Source: Patagioenas fasciata (lineage: Eukaryota; Chordata; Aves; Columbiformes; Columbidae). From it: a stretch of DNA of 64,000 bases. The notes under the pieces are model-generated. The model was given only the letters and a program-made list of their open reading frames with translations. It ran no database searches and was not told where the DNA came from. The stretch is taken from positions 41,426,001 through 41,490,000 of the forward strand of contig NC_092524.1 in the NCBI RefSeq assembly GCF_037038585.1, written 5' to 3'. Position 1 is the stretch's first letter. The number at the start of each line of letters is the position of its first letter. A program made the translations under genes and the position numbers. Positions 40,610 to 53,266 of the stretch are shown here, piece by piece.

Positions 40610-41210
40610 AGGAAAGTCCATATCAGGGAGCAGCAAGAGCATGCTGCCCTGCAAGGGCAGAGGATCCAGAAGCTGAGCATGACAACAAGGCAAGCAGAGG
40701 TCTCACTGACAAGGGTCCCACAGCACCTAAGCAAGGTGAGCAGAGCAGGTCTGGTGAGAGTAATCAGTTGCAGCCAAGGGTCAAAAGCACTAGTCAAGTT
40801 CTTGGCGATGAGACAGGTCCAGCTGAATCAGCAATTCAGGGGTGTGATCAGAACCAAAGACAGGACCTGGGTCAGATGCAGGGTCAGTGTCTCCAGCTAA
40901 GTCCACAGAGTGCAGAGGTCAAGTCAGGAAGTCAGACCACAGGTCACGGTTAGATTTTGGATTAATGGGGTACCTGGCCAGGTATAGGCATAGGCATGGC
41001 TGCAGCCCCAAAGCAGCATAGGATAAGCACAAACCAACAGTGAGCGCCTCAGCAAAAAAGCAGAGGGCCTTGCTGAGGCTTCTTAGAAGTCTTTTAGGGA
41101 GACCCTCAGCAGAGGCTCTTTCCAGCTGCTTCTTCATAACATCAAGCTGGCCTTGAATGCAGAAAGATGAACTCCTCAAAGAGAAGGCATGCAGTTAGGA
41201 TCCTAACAGT
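40610..41210. repeat. unclassified degenerate AGGTCA-rich repeat
   Basis: This segment is GC-richer than its surroundings and packed with loose copies of an AGGTC/GGTCA word spaced irregularly (for example around 40700, 40760, 40825, 40870-40895, 40916 and 40940). It is followed by a less repetitive part around 40960-41200 with words such as 'agcagagggccttgctgagg'. I associate this texture with a dispersed sauropsid repeat but cannot name it. The 132-codon frame at 40555-40953, rich in Gln, Ser and Gly, is the repeat translated and not a gene; the minus frame at 40919-41179 is also unsupported. Confidence 0.4.
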
Positions 41211-41727
41211 CCAATTTGTATGAGACACCACAATTCATCTTCAAAGTAATATGCACGTTTATACTTTTTCTTTTAATGAATCTCATATTTTAAGATCACT
41301 CTTGCTCAGTAATTTGGGCCTCAAATGAGCCAGATCTCACTTCAAGATATATATGGAGTAAAGCTCACTTCTGCAGAAGTTTCCTCAAAAACATTTCAAG
41401 ACTGTGGAAACAAAAGTTACATTTTAATCTAGGTTGTTATTTCTTTAGAACAGGCATTTTTAAGAAATTTTTTTTTTTTACTTCCTTTTGTGATAGAGGT
41501 ATAATTAATCTGCCAACCAGCAGAGTACTAAAAAAAAAAAAAAGCTACTCCACATTTTTTATTCATTTAATTATTTTTATTCTGGTTGTCTTTAGAATTG
41601 TCCCTCTGCCTTCTTTCTCTTCTTGATGGGTATATACTTATGTATTTAAATAAGATTTAATTATTTTTTGCTATATACATTTGGTTTTTCTGAGCAAATT
41701 TGTGCTGCTGTACTTACTTTAAGTGTT
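41211..41727. other. AT-rich non-coding DNA with T and A runs
   Basis: Nothing recognised apart from a T-run near 41469-41480 and an A13 run near 41531-41543. Confidence 0.5.
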
Positions 41728-41850
41728 GGTATTGCATCAGATACCAAATCCCTCAAAACAGACTGATGGTCCATCTGGTTTAGTATCCGGTTTCCTGTAA
41801 TGGCTAGTAACAGATGCTTGACAGGAGATTGCAAGAAATGCCATACAGCC
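41728..41850 (+). repeat. ancient amniote interspersed repeat fragment
   Basis: The series 'actgatggtccatctggttt', then 'agtatccggtttcctgtaat', then 'agtaacagatgcttgacagg', then 'ttgcaagaaatgccata' follows a dispersed repeat I know from turtles, crocodilians and birds. In that repeat the corresponding text reads like GGTCCATCTAGTCCAGTATC, later CCAGTACCAGATGCTTCAGA, then GTGCAAGAAACCCCATA. I am unsure of its class. The copy is diverged and dead. The minus-strand frame at 41661-41864 is a shadow. Confidence 0.55.
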
Positions 41851-43478
41851 CAATTTTGGTACATTTATTCATTAGGGTTTATTTTCTGAGTTACAGGTGG
41901 ACTTTGTAGTGTTAATATGCTTTTATTTTTAAAAAGGTATCTTACCATATAGCAGTGTTTGTTCTTTATTCACATATATCTTCAATCCTTTCAAATATGT
42001 GATTAGTCCTTTTACAAATCATACTAAGTGATCAGAGTCATCACATAACTCACAAAACATAACTGTCTTGTCCAGTCAAAATTAAAATTGTAATTATTCA
42101 ATCTCCTGGATTTCAAATTATTTATTCAGGTCGTTAGTGGATCAAATATCTGTTTGTGGCATAATTTTTATAAAGAATAATGGTACGAACAGTTAGAGTA
42201 TACATTCAAGATTAAGCAAGCATATTTGCACAAATTAAAACATAACTAACATCTGGAGCACCTGGAATTTATTTAAATCAAAGACCTGTTATTCAGAAAG
42301 TATTTGAAATCTTTTTCTTCTGTGTACAACCAGTAATAGCACCAATATCACTGGAATATGTAAATGAGTAATTTTCTCCATTATAATTTTAAACACTGCT
42401 AAATTATCACATTCTAGTCATTGTGTTAACAATAAAAGTAAGCAGCTAATACTGCATGTAATATTCCAGTTGCGTTATAATTGCATCTAGGTAGAGGGTT
42501 TTCATTCTTTTCACATCCCTGTGCTATGGTCAGGTGCAGTGCATCTGCAGTAGTGTACACCTTATAAGTGCCAAGTAACGTGAATGCTGAACAGATGGTT
42601 TTGTGCAGACCATTGCTATTTCCTGCCCTACTCTACAGCTCTGTTTCAAAGCAAGACCTGAGACTAATTTCTTTTCTTGACATTTCTTTTGTGTTTGTGA
42701 TTATATTAGAGTTAGAGCTTTTAATTATTTTGTGGGACTTGAAGAGTTGCAAGTCATGGAAAGTTCCCAAAAGTAGGTCAGGTATCACATGTGTTGGCAG
42801 TTTAAAAGAGAGCACAAAGATGAGTTGCAATAGATGCTCAAGAAATTAAGCTGAAAGTAGCCACAGAGTGTGTGATTTTCTTGGCACTCTAAAGCTCCCT
42901 AAAGCACAGAAACTTTAGAAAAAACGATCTTTTAGTTCTGATGCTTGCCAATCTTACTTAACCTAACAGTATACAAACAACAGACTATGTTTACAATTAT
43001 ACAAAAAAATGTATTCTATGTTGAAATAGAAGCCTGCTATTTAAGGCAACTTTCCATTGTATATTGTCTTGTAAATGAATACCCCTTTACGTTAAGCTAT
43101 AAAAAATATTTTAAAATAATGAAGATTCAAACTTGGGCAGTCCAAACTTTCAATATGGCTGATTTAAAGGGGCCTGCAGAAACTTAATTCTTCGGCATCA
43201 TTCCCCTCACATGCCATTGTAATACTTTGCTCAATTAAAGTATCACAAACACTGGTTTTCACAGGACCCTTGTCACATTCCCTGCAGAGGATGGACAATA
43301 CTTTCTTAACAAGCATTTATTCAGAGTTTTGTTTTCTGCTCATTGTTCAGTGTGTGGTCCCATGCCTTTTTCACTGTGTGTTATTCAAACTTTACTTAGA
43401 AGACAGAATTCTTTAACATCTTTTCTGTGGCATTCATTACTATGCTATTTCATTGCAACATTTAATTTATATTCATTT
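41851..43478. other. AT-rich non-coding DNA, nothing assigned
   Basis: I see no supported gene. Frames at 42568-42849 and 42945-43187 (93 and 80 codons) have AT-driven composition and no recognisable domain. Confidence 0.5.
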
Positions 43479-43605
43479 GGTCCTTAAGACAATGAGGATG
43501 AACTCCTCATTTCACAGATAGGAAATTGAAACAGAGAATAAAGGGAAATGTATATCTGAAATTAAGAATCTGAGATTCAAAACCCATCTTCAGTTCTCAT
43601 ATATA
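43479..43605 (+). mobile_element. MIR-like ancient SINE fragment
   Basis: The segment contains 'catttcacagataggaaatt' followed by 'gaaacagagaataaaggg', which parallels the MIR core CATTTTACAGATGAGGAAAC and TGAGGCACAGAGAGG. It is followed by 'tgagattcaaaacccatctt', which parallels the GGGATTCGAACCCAGGTC block. This is the clearer of the two MIR-like copies in the window. It has no coding content. Confidence 0.6.
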
Positions 43606-45085
43606 GAATAATTTATAGCACAACTACTTCTATTGCAAATGTGAGTAATTACTGTTCAAGCAAAACAGACCTCCAGGAATCAAGCTGAATCTCTAATTTG
43701 AGATCCCCTGCAAAGTTCTTGGTTACCTAAACTGCTGGAGTAACTGAAATACTTACATACTCTGTAGGGAGTGATGGTATGCAAGGCACAGCCAACTTGT
43801 GAATTTCATCAGTGCTTCATAGGAGAGTAATACTGGATTTCATTGAACACACTGAAAAGGGTATTTGCTTTACATTTCTGGCCAAATCCTCCAGACCTTA
43901 CTCCTTCCCTGCTCCACAGTTACTAGACCATTACATAATGCTGTTAGAATGATATTCTATGGCGTACTCTACTTTGTTATATTATTCTTTTTTCTCAGTT
44001 TTTGTTCACTGTCAAATAGTACAATTCTTAGACGTCTTTATAGTCTCTAACCTCAGTCTCCTTATTTACTTACTTTCACTTCCCCTAGCTGATTTAAGCC
44101 ACTTCAGCATCAGCTCCCAGGTTTCTTGTCAAGTACTTTGTCTGACCTTTATCTCTACATCTTTCTTATCCATGTAGTTTGGGAAATTCACTGAAGCACA
44201 AATGAAATAATGTCTATATTGTACCAGAGCTTAATCCCATTCCTCCATTAAGCAATTAGTAACAGCAATTGCAGCAAAAGCTCAACAGCATACTCCCAAT
44301 ATGGTGCATGTTCAGTGAATATCAATTGTAAACTATTACAAATTTAGTTCTAATAACATTCCAGTCAACATGCAAGTTTATTTAGGTCTTATACAACAGT
44401 GTCACATTTGGGCAGATTTTTGAAGGAGCAGCAGAAGGAGCATTACTCAACAAATGCCATCGCCTAAATGAGGAGCTCTAAAATACAACAGCTACATATA
44501 ATAGATGTGGATTTTTCTTTAACCTTTTTCTTACAAGAAGCTCTATTGTTCTGGCTGAAACTTTAAAATAAAACAAACTAAAATATCCCAAGACAAATAA
44601 CATTCATGTAAAATTTTGGCTCAAATAAATAAACAGTTTCAGAGTGATTAGGCATGGAGAAATGGTATTATAATGTGAAGTTTCAGCTACTTTGGTCAAT
44701 AGGCAAGCCTGCCACTTAGAATTCAATCTTACAGGAATTCATAAAAATATACCTGACATCCTGACAATAAATTGAAAAATCTATAAACTACTGAAAATGA
44801 AACAAATAAATGAAATTATAAAGACAACTGATATGATCATAAATAAAGACTAAGAATAAAAGAAATAAGTTACCGTTTTGTGTTTAGAAGACAGAATACA
44901 CCAGAACAATGAATTCTACACAGATCCACTGGGATGTAGAGAGCCAGAAAAGCCATTGTTCTCTGAAAAGAAAAACAGAATAATTAAATTATTAAATTAT
45001 TTTTCTTGGAAGTGACATCTGAAGGTCAATCCTATGTTCCAGGTATGGTCTGCTTTGGGTAACTTTTCCAATGTTTGACCACCTC
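43606..45085. other. AT-rich non-coding DNA, nothing assigned
   Basis: No supported gene. Two overlapping plus-strand frames at 43865-44177 are hydrophobic by base composition. Short AATT/ATTAA repeats occur near 44985-45003. Confidence 0.5.
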
Positions 45086-45730
45086 TCTAAACTGGACACC
45101 AGATTTCTCTCAGCCTCTACTCATCCATCAAGCACTTCATATCCCCTGTTACCTTGTTGGCCATCCACTGGATTCATTTCAGTATGCCACTGTATTTCTT
45201 GTACTGGAGAACCCTAAACTGGACACAGTATTCCAGATGCAGTTGCATGAGGGCTGAATAGAGAAGAATAATTATTTCCCTCTACCTGCTTGGTACACTC
45301 CTGCTGATGCAGCCTAATCCATAGTTGACTTTCTTTGCTTCAAGGCACACTGATGGATTGCATTCAATTTGTTGTCTACCATGACCCTCAGCTCTTTTTC
45401 TATTAAGCTGCCTTTTATCCATTCAGCCCCAGTCTGTATAGTTGCATGGACCTATTTCATCTCAGACACCAGACTCTGTATTTGCCTGTATTAAACTTTA
45501 AGAGTTTCCTGCCAGACCATTTCTCCAGCTGATCAAGGGCTCTCTGAATACTGGTCTTCTTTCCAAAATATCAATCGCTTCTCCCCAGCTTGCTGAGCCT
45601 CTGTTCTATCTTCTTACCCATTCCATTAATAAAGACATAAAACAGTATTTTTCCTGACACTGATCCTTGAGGGATACCACTGTTAACCAGCCATATGCTG
45701 GGCTTCTTTCTGACAATCACAGCCTTTAAC
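45086..45730 (-). mobile_element. CR1 LINE, old 5'- and 3'-truncated copy
   Basis: On the minus strand this matches the same ORF2-to-tail portion of CR1 as the copies at 25.6 and 60.2 kb. Recognisable plus-strand words include 'ttcttgtactggagaaccct', 'aaactggacacagtattcca' and 'ccatttctccagctgatcaa', with 'gggataccactgttaaccag' near the 5' side. It is the most diverged of the three long copies, with many substitutions and indels, and the terminal octamer region is not seen. No reading frame survives; the plus frame at 45075-45257 is antisense. Confidence 0.87.
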
Positions 45731-48700
45731 CGTGAAGAGTCTGAAACATCCTATTTCAATCTGTGGCTGACATATGAGGTAATGAAGAAAAGAAGCAGAA
45801 ATATGAGTGATTAGAGGTTAAAACCTGGGCTGAGATTAGCTAGTGAGCCAATCTCTTATGGCCAAGGAGCCTGAAAGAAAGAAAAAAAAAAAAAAGAAAA
45901 AAAAAAAACACAAAAAACACAACACGTTAGTTTAAAGGAGAATTTAAAAGAAATTAGGTACTCCACTGTGTCTATTAGCCATCAGACTGGCATTTGCTGT
46001 TGTATTTGTATCAATAATTAGCAATCCTCTTATCGAGGATTCATTAAGTCTGACCATGTCTGTGTTTCCCTTGGACTTGGCATTTGACAGACATCTTCAC
46101 TTATTTTTGAAGAGCCACACAGTTGAGGAATCTCCAGTTTCTTCATCTCTTGTTAAAGACTTTTATCTTTTTCCCACTGGACATCCTTGCACAACATAAG
46201 ACTGGGATTAGTTATTTGGACACCCAGTTTATGAACAAATATGCTACACAGTCCACACTCTTGGTAATACAGGAGACTTCATTGATCCAAAGCAGAACAA
46301 ATCATCTCAACCGTTGATTGCACTTCCTGCTGGTTCATGCTGGATAAACCAGTGAGAGTCCTGGACATCGGTGTTGCTAGAGAAGTACTCTATCCCCGGA
46401 CGTTATGCATTATGTGACATTATGCCCACATGGTAATTGTCAGATACATGATATCATAACTCTGGTTGGAGCTAGCTCATACGGCTATTCTTGCACCCAG
46501 CAGGTGATATAACTGCTTTCACACGGAAGACTCCACCTATCATCAGAGCAAGGACTGATCATTTTCAACCCAGTTCTTGTAGTATGGTGTGCAAGTAAAT
46601 TAAAGTGCTTGTAGGTGTTGTATATGTAAGGAATTACCTCTTAGTAGAGAAGATTACTGTCTACACTGTGTAGGATCCACACCTTGATCTCTCTCTTATT
46701 TAAAAAAAAATAATCTGTTAATTAGGTTTAACAGAGATGTCATAAATATCAGAGGTTGAATAATAACTACCATTAATTCACTTTAAATTTTAGAAAATAT
46801 TACACATATCTCTGGGAAAAAAATTCTCAGCAACTTTTTATCCATGTGTTGATTTAGCTTTTGCAGGCTCATGGAAAGGCCATGTACTTCTCTGTCAGTA
46901 AATGCACGCTAGACTGAACCATCAGAACATTTCTGGAAAAGATGTGATTATGGGATCACAAAGTGAATGTAGAATCCCAAAACTCTGAGCTAATATCTTT
47001 GTTCCACTATGGATTCATTCTGTGATCTTGGAGAGACAGGGGTTTTTTGAAGATTAATAGACTTGTCCTAAAGTGAATTTAGGAACTTATGACACAATAG
47101 AACCTCTTCTTTTATCAGTTAGTCCTACTATACACATTGCTATTGTTTCATACTGCGTATTCATGAAAAATATGCACTGTTTATGCACTGTAAATCAGCA
47201 GGTAGGCTGTTGGTTCTTTTTTATCAGCTGTTACAGCATAAAAGCATACATATAAACAGTCATTTCTTCTCTGTTTACTATATTATATGTATTTATAGGC
47301 ACTTGTTCATTATGGCTGTCAAGAATTTTAAAACATTAGAAAGTCCTTGCATACCTACATGATAAAATACTGCAATCTTCCTATTTCTCTCCAAATTTGA
47401 TGTGTGCTTTGTCTTACTAACCACAACCTCTATTTAAAACATAGATTCTAATGTGAGATTATGCAAACAAAGTAAATATTCTTTCTAACTGTATCTTGCA
47501 ACATGAAAAGTGAAAGATGCTCTTCTAATACTGTGAATTGATTCCACTTTTAGATTTGATACTGGTTTTATAGAGCAAAAATGAAATTCGTTATTTGAAA
47601 AGTAATTACAGTCTGCCACCCACTGACCCAACTACAAGAACATTGGTAGACAGATATCGAGGTCATGGCACTACTCATTCTGAGCAATATTTCAAAGAAA
47701 GCCATTTTTCTGGCTGCTAAAATCTACAACTTACCAGGTGGGTGGCATGCAGTCAGTGTGACAGCATTGAGTGTCATTTTATTTTCCATCATTAATTTAG
47801 TTGGAATAAAAATATTTTCTTAACAGTTTGTCTACCAGAAAATATTTTGGAGTCTGCATCTAAACTCGGTGTTAAAATAGATTCGTATACTCTCATTTAC
47901 ACAGTTCTGAAAATAATCACTTACTTTCTTCAACCTGTATTTAACTCCACTGTCAAACTGTACTGCCATTAATGGTCACTAGTCTGTAGTTCCAAATAGA
48001 AATTTTTAAGATCTTTTCAGGATATTTAAAGTTTCTCATCTCTCTTTATGAGGATGGCAAGTTGTTGGGTTTTTTTTCCTGTTGATCTGATTTTTTTTAT
48101 TCCTGTGTTAGATTCTTCTGTATGGTGACTGACCAGCACATTAAGATATCGTGTTGTTTGTCTACATTCTTACTCAAGAAGGAAAACAGTCCTTTGGTCA
48201 TGTTAGGTTGAGCATCAAAGCCCTACAGTACAAATTCATTTTAAAGAGGAGCTGAAAAGTTAATAGATTTGTGTAGATTCAAAGAATATAATAAATAAAA
48301 CAGAAAAAAAATATTTCTGCTGAAAACAGGAACAAAAACCATGACCAACAGAAGAAAGACTCAGCTACCACATGGAGGAACATGAAACCCAGAAATAGCT
48401 ACCTAGGCACAGCAACATTTCCATAAGTTAGTACAGAACATTTTCAGAAAATTTTACATCAACTATTCCTCTACTGTGAAAAATTTTAAGCACATTGAAC
48501 ATAAAATGTCCAAATTTACTCAGGCAGAAAATGAGAGAAGAGAGTGAAACATTTGGCACACACAAAACAGATTTATTGTTGTTGAAAGATAAAGACATGA
48601 AAAGCAGCATGAAGATCTCATTGGGCTGACTGAATAAGGGTCAGTCCTAAATACTAATATAGAGAAGATATCTTGTGAAAATATGTTTTGTCAACAAAGT

Positions 48701-49667
48701 TAAAAACCCTAAACAAACAGGATAAGAAATACATACTCACCCATTAAGAAACATTTTTCCAACATAAAATATTTTAAAATACAAAAAATAGTAAAAAGGA
48801 TGTGTAGAAGTATGTATTGAGCTCTGCAAATACAATAATTTTATGTTCTTTTTAAGAATATGCATACCACATAAAGTTCCTGTGGGAAATTCCTACTCAG
48901 AAAATCTAAATTACATATATGAGACTCTTAAAATACATAATTTTATTTGGTTACTTTCAGCAAATCATCAAACTATTTCTGTTACAGCCATCATGTCACC
49001 TGTGAGTTTTATTTTACCACCCCCATTCTTTCTTGCTGACGTTCTTGACAGAGAGCAAAGTATTCTGAAATTCTATCTAGCATCCTGCCAAGCTCATTTG
49101 TTTGACAAATCCTGGGAGTAACATCACCTTGTGTGCATCAGGACACATGTCATCAGACCTGCAACACCTATGAATTGTTGCACAGTTATATTGAATTAAC
49201 TTGAAATTAAGCTCAACGGGTCAGTTTCAAGAACCTGATTCTCTACTTTTCTTTTTTCTTATATTTCTGTAACAAAGCTGTTTGGATTTTATATAAAATG
49301 CTCCAACAGAAAATCCTGATATTTCCAACTAAATAATTTTCACAATTTGTGGTCCTTGACATATCACAAAATCTGGTTCTTCAAGCTTATATGCATGTGA
49401 GAGGGAGATATAATCTATATTATAGTCCACTGGTTAGAAAATATAATTCAAAACAATACGAATTCTGAAAATTTCAGAAGTATAAATACATGATGGATTT
49501 ACTTGGTAATGAAACCAAGTCTGTGTTTTTTCAATAGTAATTACTTACTTCATAATACCGAGGTTGCTGTGATAAAAATAATGAAGTAAGAGTTGGGCTT
49601 TAGTGGTCAGTCTTCTTGGACTTGTGTAGCAAATTACCAGATATATTTTACCTACAACAGGTTCAAT
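45731..49667. other. AT-rich non-coding DNA, nothing assigned
   Basis: No supported gene. An A-rich tract broken by G and C residues lies at about 45876-45920, just beyond the CR1 copy. A segment at 46310-46525 retains six CpGs, which is unusual for this window, but I cannot assign it. Frames at 46123-46317, 48428-48610 minus and 48843-49121 have no recognisable domain. Confidence 0.5.
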
Positions 49668-49927
49668 GACACCATTATGCATGGTGTATCCGTGCTTTCC
49701 TGGAGATGGCTGAATACCTGCCTGCCGATGGGAAGTAGTGAATGAATTCCTTGTTTTCCTTTGCTTGCATACTTGACTTTTGCTTTACTTATTAAACTGT
49801 CTTTATCTCAACCCCCGAGTTTTTGCACTTTTATTCTTCTGATTCTTTCCCCCATCCCACTGTGAGGGGACTGAGCAAGCAGCTGCGTGGGGCTTAGTTC
49901 CTGGCTGGGCTGAAATCATGACCGACA
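49668..49927 (+). mobile_element. ERV LTR, 3' half only
   Basis: The segment runs through 'ctttcctggagatggctgaa', 'cctgcctgccgatgggaagt', 'gtgaatgaattccttgtttt' and 'ctgtctttatctcaaccc' (49797-49814), then a 'ctgattctttcccccatccc' stretch, and ends near 'atcatgaccgaca'. This is the 3' part of a widespread avian ERV LTR, sharing its final module with the copy at 35.2 kb. The distance from the shared module to the end (about 113 bases) agrees between copies. The 5' half and any internal viral genes are absent. The minus frame at 49803-50015 is antisense LTR. Confidence 0.85.
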
Positions 49928-51500
49928 TACAGACAACCCTAAAAGCATCTAAAACCAAGGGGGTTTGTATACGTAACAATGAAAGCAGAAGAAATATCAG
50001 TATAGGCCTTGGCATACCCCTGGATGACCCAAATTTAAAGAGTCTGAGACAGTTACATCCTTTTCCATACCAGTTTATTTCGTAGCATTTAATGAAACAT
50101 TCAAGAAAAACTGGATTTTTTTAAGAAAACATGAGATCTAATTGATAATCTGTGTGACCATTCTTTTCCAGCAAACTGCATGGAAAAGATCTTCACTAGA
50201 TAGCAGTATTTCTCTTTGTTATCTTCTGACACAGGCTGGATTTCAACCTGAGATTGGTAGTTTCTAGTCCTGGAAGAAGCAATCCATGCCTAGGTTTCCT
50301 GTATTTTGCTACCTTAAAAGTGGTTAGCTATCTTTTGGTTTTGGGTTGACTATGGGAGGAGGTTCTGCTCTGCTTTTTGTTTTGTTGATTTTCGGGTTTT
50401 TTTTTCTAAAAGCAAATGGAAGATAAAACTGGATTATTTGCTATACGTGGAGGAAGGTTTGACCTTTACAGTTTAGATAACATTTCTATAATGTTGAAGT
50501 TTTTTACTTAAAAAAACTTTGTATTTTTACTTTTTCTGTTGCTAAAGCACTAATATTTTGGGAGGAAGTCTACAACCTTCATGCAAATTCAACAGCACTT
50601 GCTTCAGCGAGTGTTCTTGGTGATGCTCTCCATGTGGGTGAATGGTATGCACTGTTGCAATCTGCACAGAATTATATGCATTGTGAAAGGACCTTTTTAG
50701 AGTTCTTACTTTTTGGTTATGCAAAAGGAAACCTGAAACAAAAGAGGAAACACAGATAGCAAATTGAATTAAACAACAATTTCGAGATCTGAAGCTGTGA
50801 ACACTTCTTAAACACAGAACAAGTCATCTACATATATATTTGGTTTCGTTTTGTTTTGTTTTAATTGAATATCAGGCCAAAATAGGGAATACTTTATGGC
50901 ATAGCTTACTTTAACATATTTGACTATGATTGTACCGACATAGTTGACTGTTAAATCTAATTTTTGGTGTATACAAGTAGTTACCATAGAGATGTTATTT
51001 ACAATGAGATTCACTGTGAGACATTCACAAATAGTTTTAATTTTCCAGCATATTTGAGGTCACATTAATATTTAATCAATGAACAGTCTGCACAGTGGAG
51101 AGTCATGGCTTAACTGGTCGTCAGTGATGAAGTGATAATATTTTCTTCATAATCTGAGAAAGTACTATTGAAAAGATAGCATCACTTGTTAAAGACTGGG
51201 ACTATTTCAGTCAAAAATAAAAGTGTTTTCTTGCTTGCATTTTCTTCATCCCCTGGAGGAAGAAGAAAGCTTTTGTATCAGTAGAAGTGGATAATACTTA
51301 TTCAACAGTGTAATTATTTAATATGGACTTCCTACACAGAGCTCAGCCAAAGAATTTCAGTTCAGATTCAGATTATTTAATTAACACTCAGTGATAGCGG
51401 GGTATGGTTGTGATATCCTATGTGTAGCCTTACTATCTTACATATTTTTGAATAATGAATGTACAATGATCACATGCAAATTTTGTTTTTTAATAACTGC
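49928..51500. other. AT-rich non-coding DNA, nothing assigned
   Basis: I see no supported gene or recognised repeat. Short T-runs and a TTTTG-type tract (about 50840-50860) occur. Confidence 0.5.
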
Positions 51501-51505
51501 TATAA

Positions 51506-51817
51506 TCATGTCACATAATTTGGACCACTTTTGTGTACCAAATTCTAGGAATGAAAAATTGCACTTTGGTTCCACCTCTAGTCTTATCAAAAGATAAGGT
51601 AAAAGGCCAGTGGTACAATAGTCTGAACTTCATAGACTTTATAGCTGAGATTCTTACGCATGACTGCCTGGAAATGAACCATAAATACCCATGGCTTGGT
51701 GAGCTAAAAACAGCACTATACAATATCAAGCAAAATCCTATATCTGAATCCCTTGTCTCATCTCTCATTAATAGTATAGACAAAGAATTGGACATGCAAA
51801 GGAGAGGGAGATACTAA
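51506..51817 (+). pseudogene. orphan protein-like open frame, possible transposase remnant
   Basis: An open frame of about 103 codons runs between stops, with an in-frame ATG at 51551. Unlike the other chance frames, its composition looks protein-like: mixed charged and hydrophobic residues, with an amphipathic stretch 'ESLVSSLINSIDKELDMQ' near the C-terminus. That stretch loosely recalls the helix before the dimerisation region of hAT-type transposases. I do not recognise it for certain, and no splice sites or start context decide it. The opposite strand is also open for 94 codons over the same bases (51511-51795), which lowers confidence. It is most likely a domesticated or dead transposon piece, or chance. 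Confidence 0.2.
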
Positions 51818-53266
51818 TTTTTCTGTATGCCAAAGTAATTTTACATTGGGTAATTTACTGCTGGTCAAGAGGTGATTTTGAGATATTAACTCAAAACTTG
51901 CTTGGAAGATAAGGTACAGAGCCCAGCAGTCTTAAATATCACAGAAGAAATAATGAAATCTAATAATAAGTATGTTTAGCATTTCATGCTAAAGTCTTTA
52001 TTTTATGGATTTACTATACTAGGGTTGTAGCTAATCCTAACAAAAATAGATTGAGAGGCTGTAATAAATTATTTGTGTACAATTCAATTAAGCACTTGTG
52101 ATTATATGAATTTGTAATGTTGTGTAATGTTTTGAATATTTATTGCATGTCTATTTTATGTTGAGCAGATTTTTATACGCTGTAGGACATTTTGCAGAAG
52201 GCATTTTGTTTGAAGTGTTATTTCCTGAAGGAACAAGCAGAAGTATAATTCTTCTCTATTACTTCAACATGCAATAGTACTCTCTCTGCTACAAAGATGT
52301 TATCTAGCTAACCTTTTGTCCAATTAAAATCAAACTGATATCAGGCGTGAGTGTAGCAACTCGAGACAGTGATGGTCTAACCACGTACTTCCTTCATACT
52401 TAAATTGTTTCCTTAAACTTGCAGTCATTATTGCGCAACCTTAAAATTGCATCCCAGAATATGATTTTATGTTGATTAAATCTGAATCTGAACCCAAAAG
52501 AATAGACTTGTAGGTCACATTTGCCTCATAGAGACTGTAAAACAGAGCTATTTATATTCATTTAGCTTACCATATACAAAATATTCTACACTATGCGGGA
52601 ATATTTAACCTTCAACTTCTTGGGCAAACTGCAGTCTAGTGACTATCCATCAATGAATCTTCATCAAATCTAACAAAATATCCTAAAGGATATCTGTCAT
52701 GGCATGATCACACAGAAAAAAAAAAAAATAATCAATGACATATTTCTTCTTCTCTAACCTAAATGCACAGCACCCTGGAAATTTGTACAAGAAAGCAAAT
52801 ATATCCAACCAAAAAATCCATCCAAAAATATCTTAGCACAACAATACCAAAAAGTAACCAATCAATCTTACAAAAATGAGGTGCCAACTGTATGTCCTTT
52901 CTTTCAGGTGAACAAAAATCCATTTATCTGTAACAGATGTTATTCCTGTCACTTAGTGCACTCCTGTGAGCTGTTCAGATGTGATTATGATAAGTACAGG
53001 GTGCAAATACATATAGTGCAGAATAAAAATATTTATGAAATGAGATATATCAGCCAGTAAGATGAACAGTACTGACACTCCAAGAAAATCAAGTGTCTGT
53101 TACAACACTTTCTATTATTTTTGTACATGAAAAGAATTGGCTTTGTCATTTCTAGAATAACTCACAAAAACATAACATAAAATACAAAAAAGTAAGTCTC
53201 TAATACAACATTATAAATGCTTTTTTACTTTTTGGGGGATGTAGGAGCAGTTACAGTAAGCACCAC

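Noticed and set aside
40555..40953. 132-codon Gln/Ser/Gly-rich frame
   Set aside because: It is the translation of the degenerate AGGTCA-rich repeat, with no protein family resemblance.
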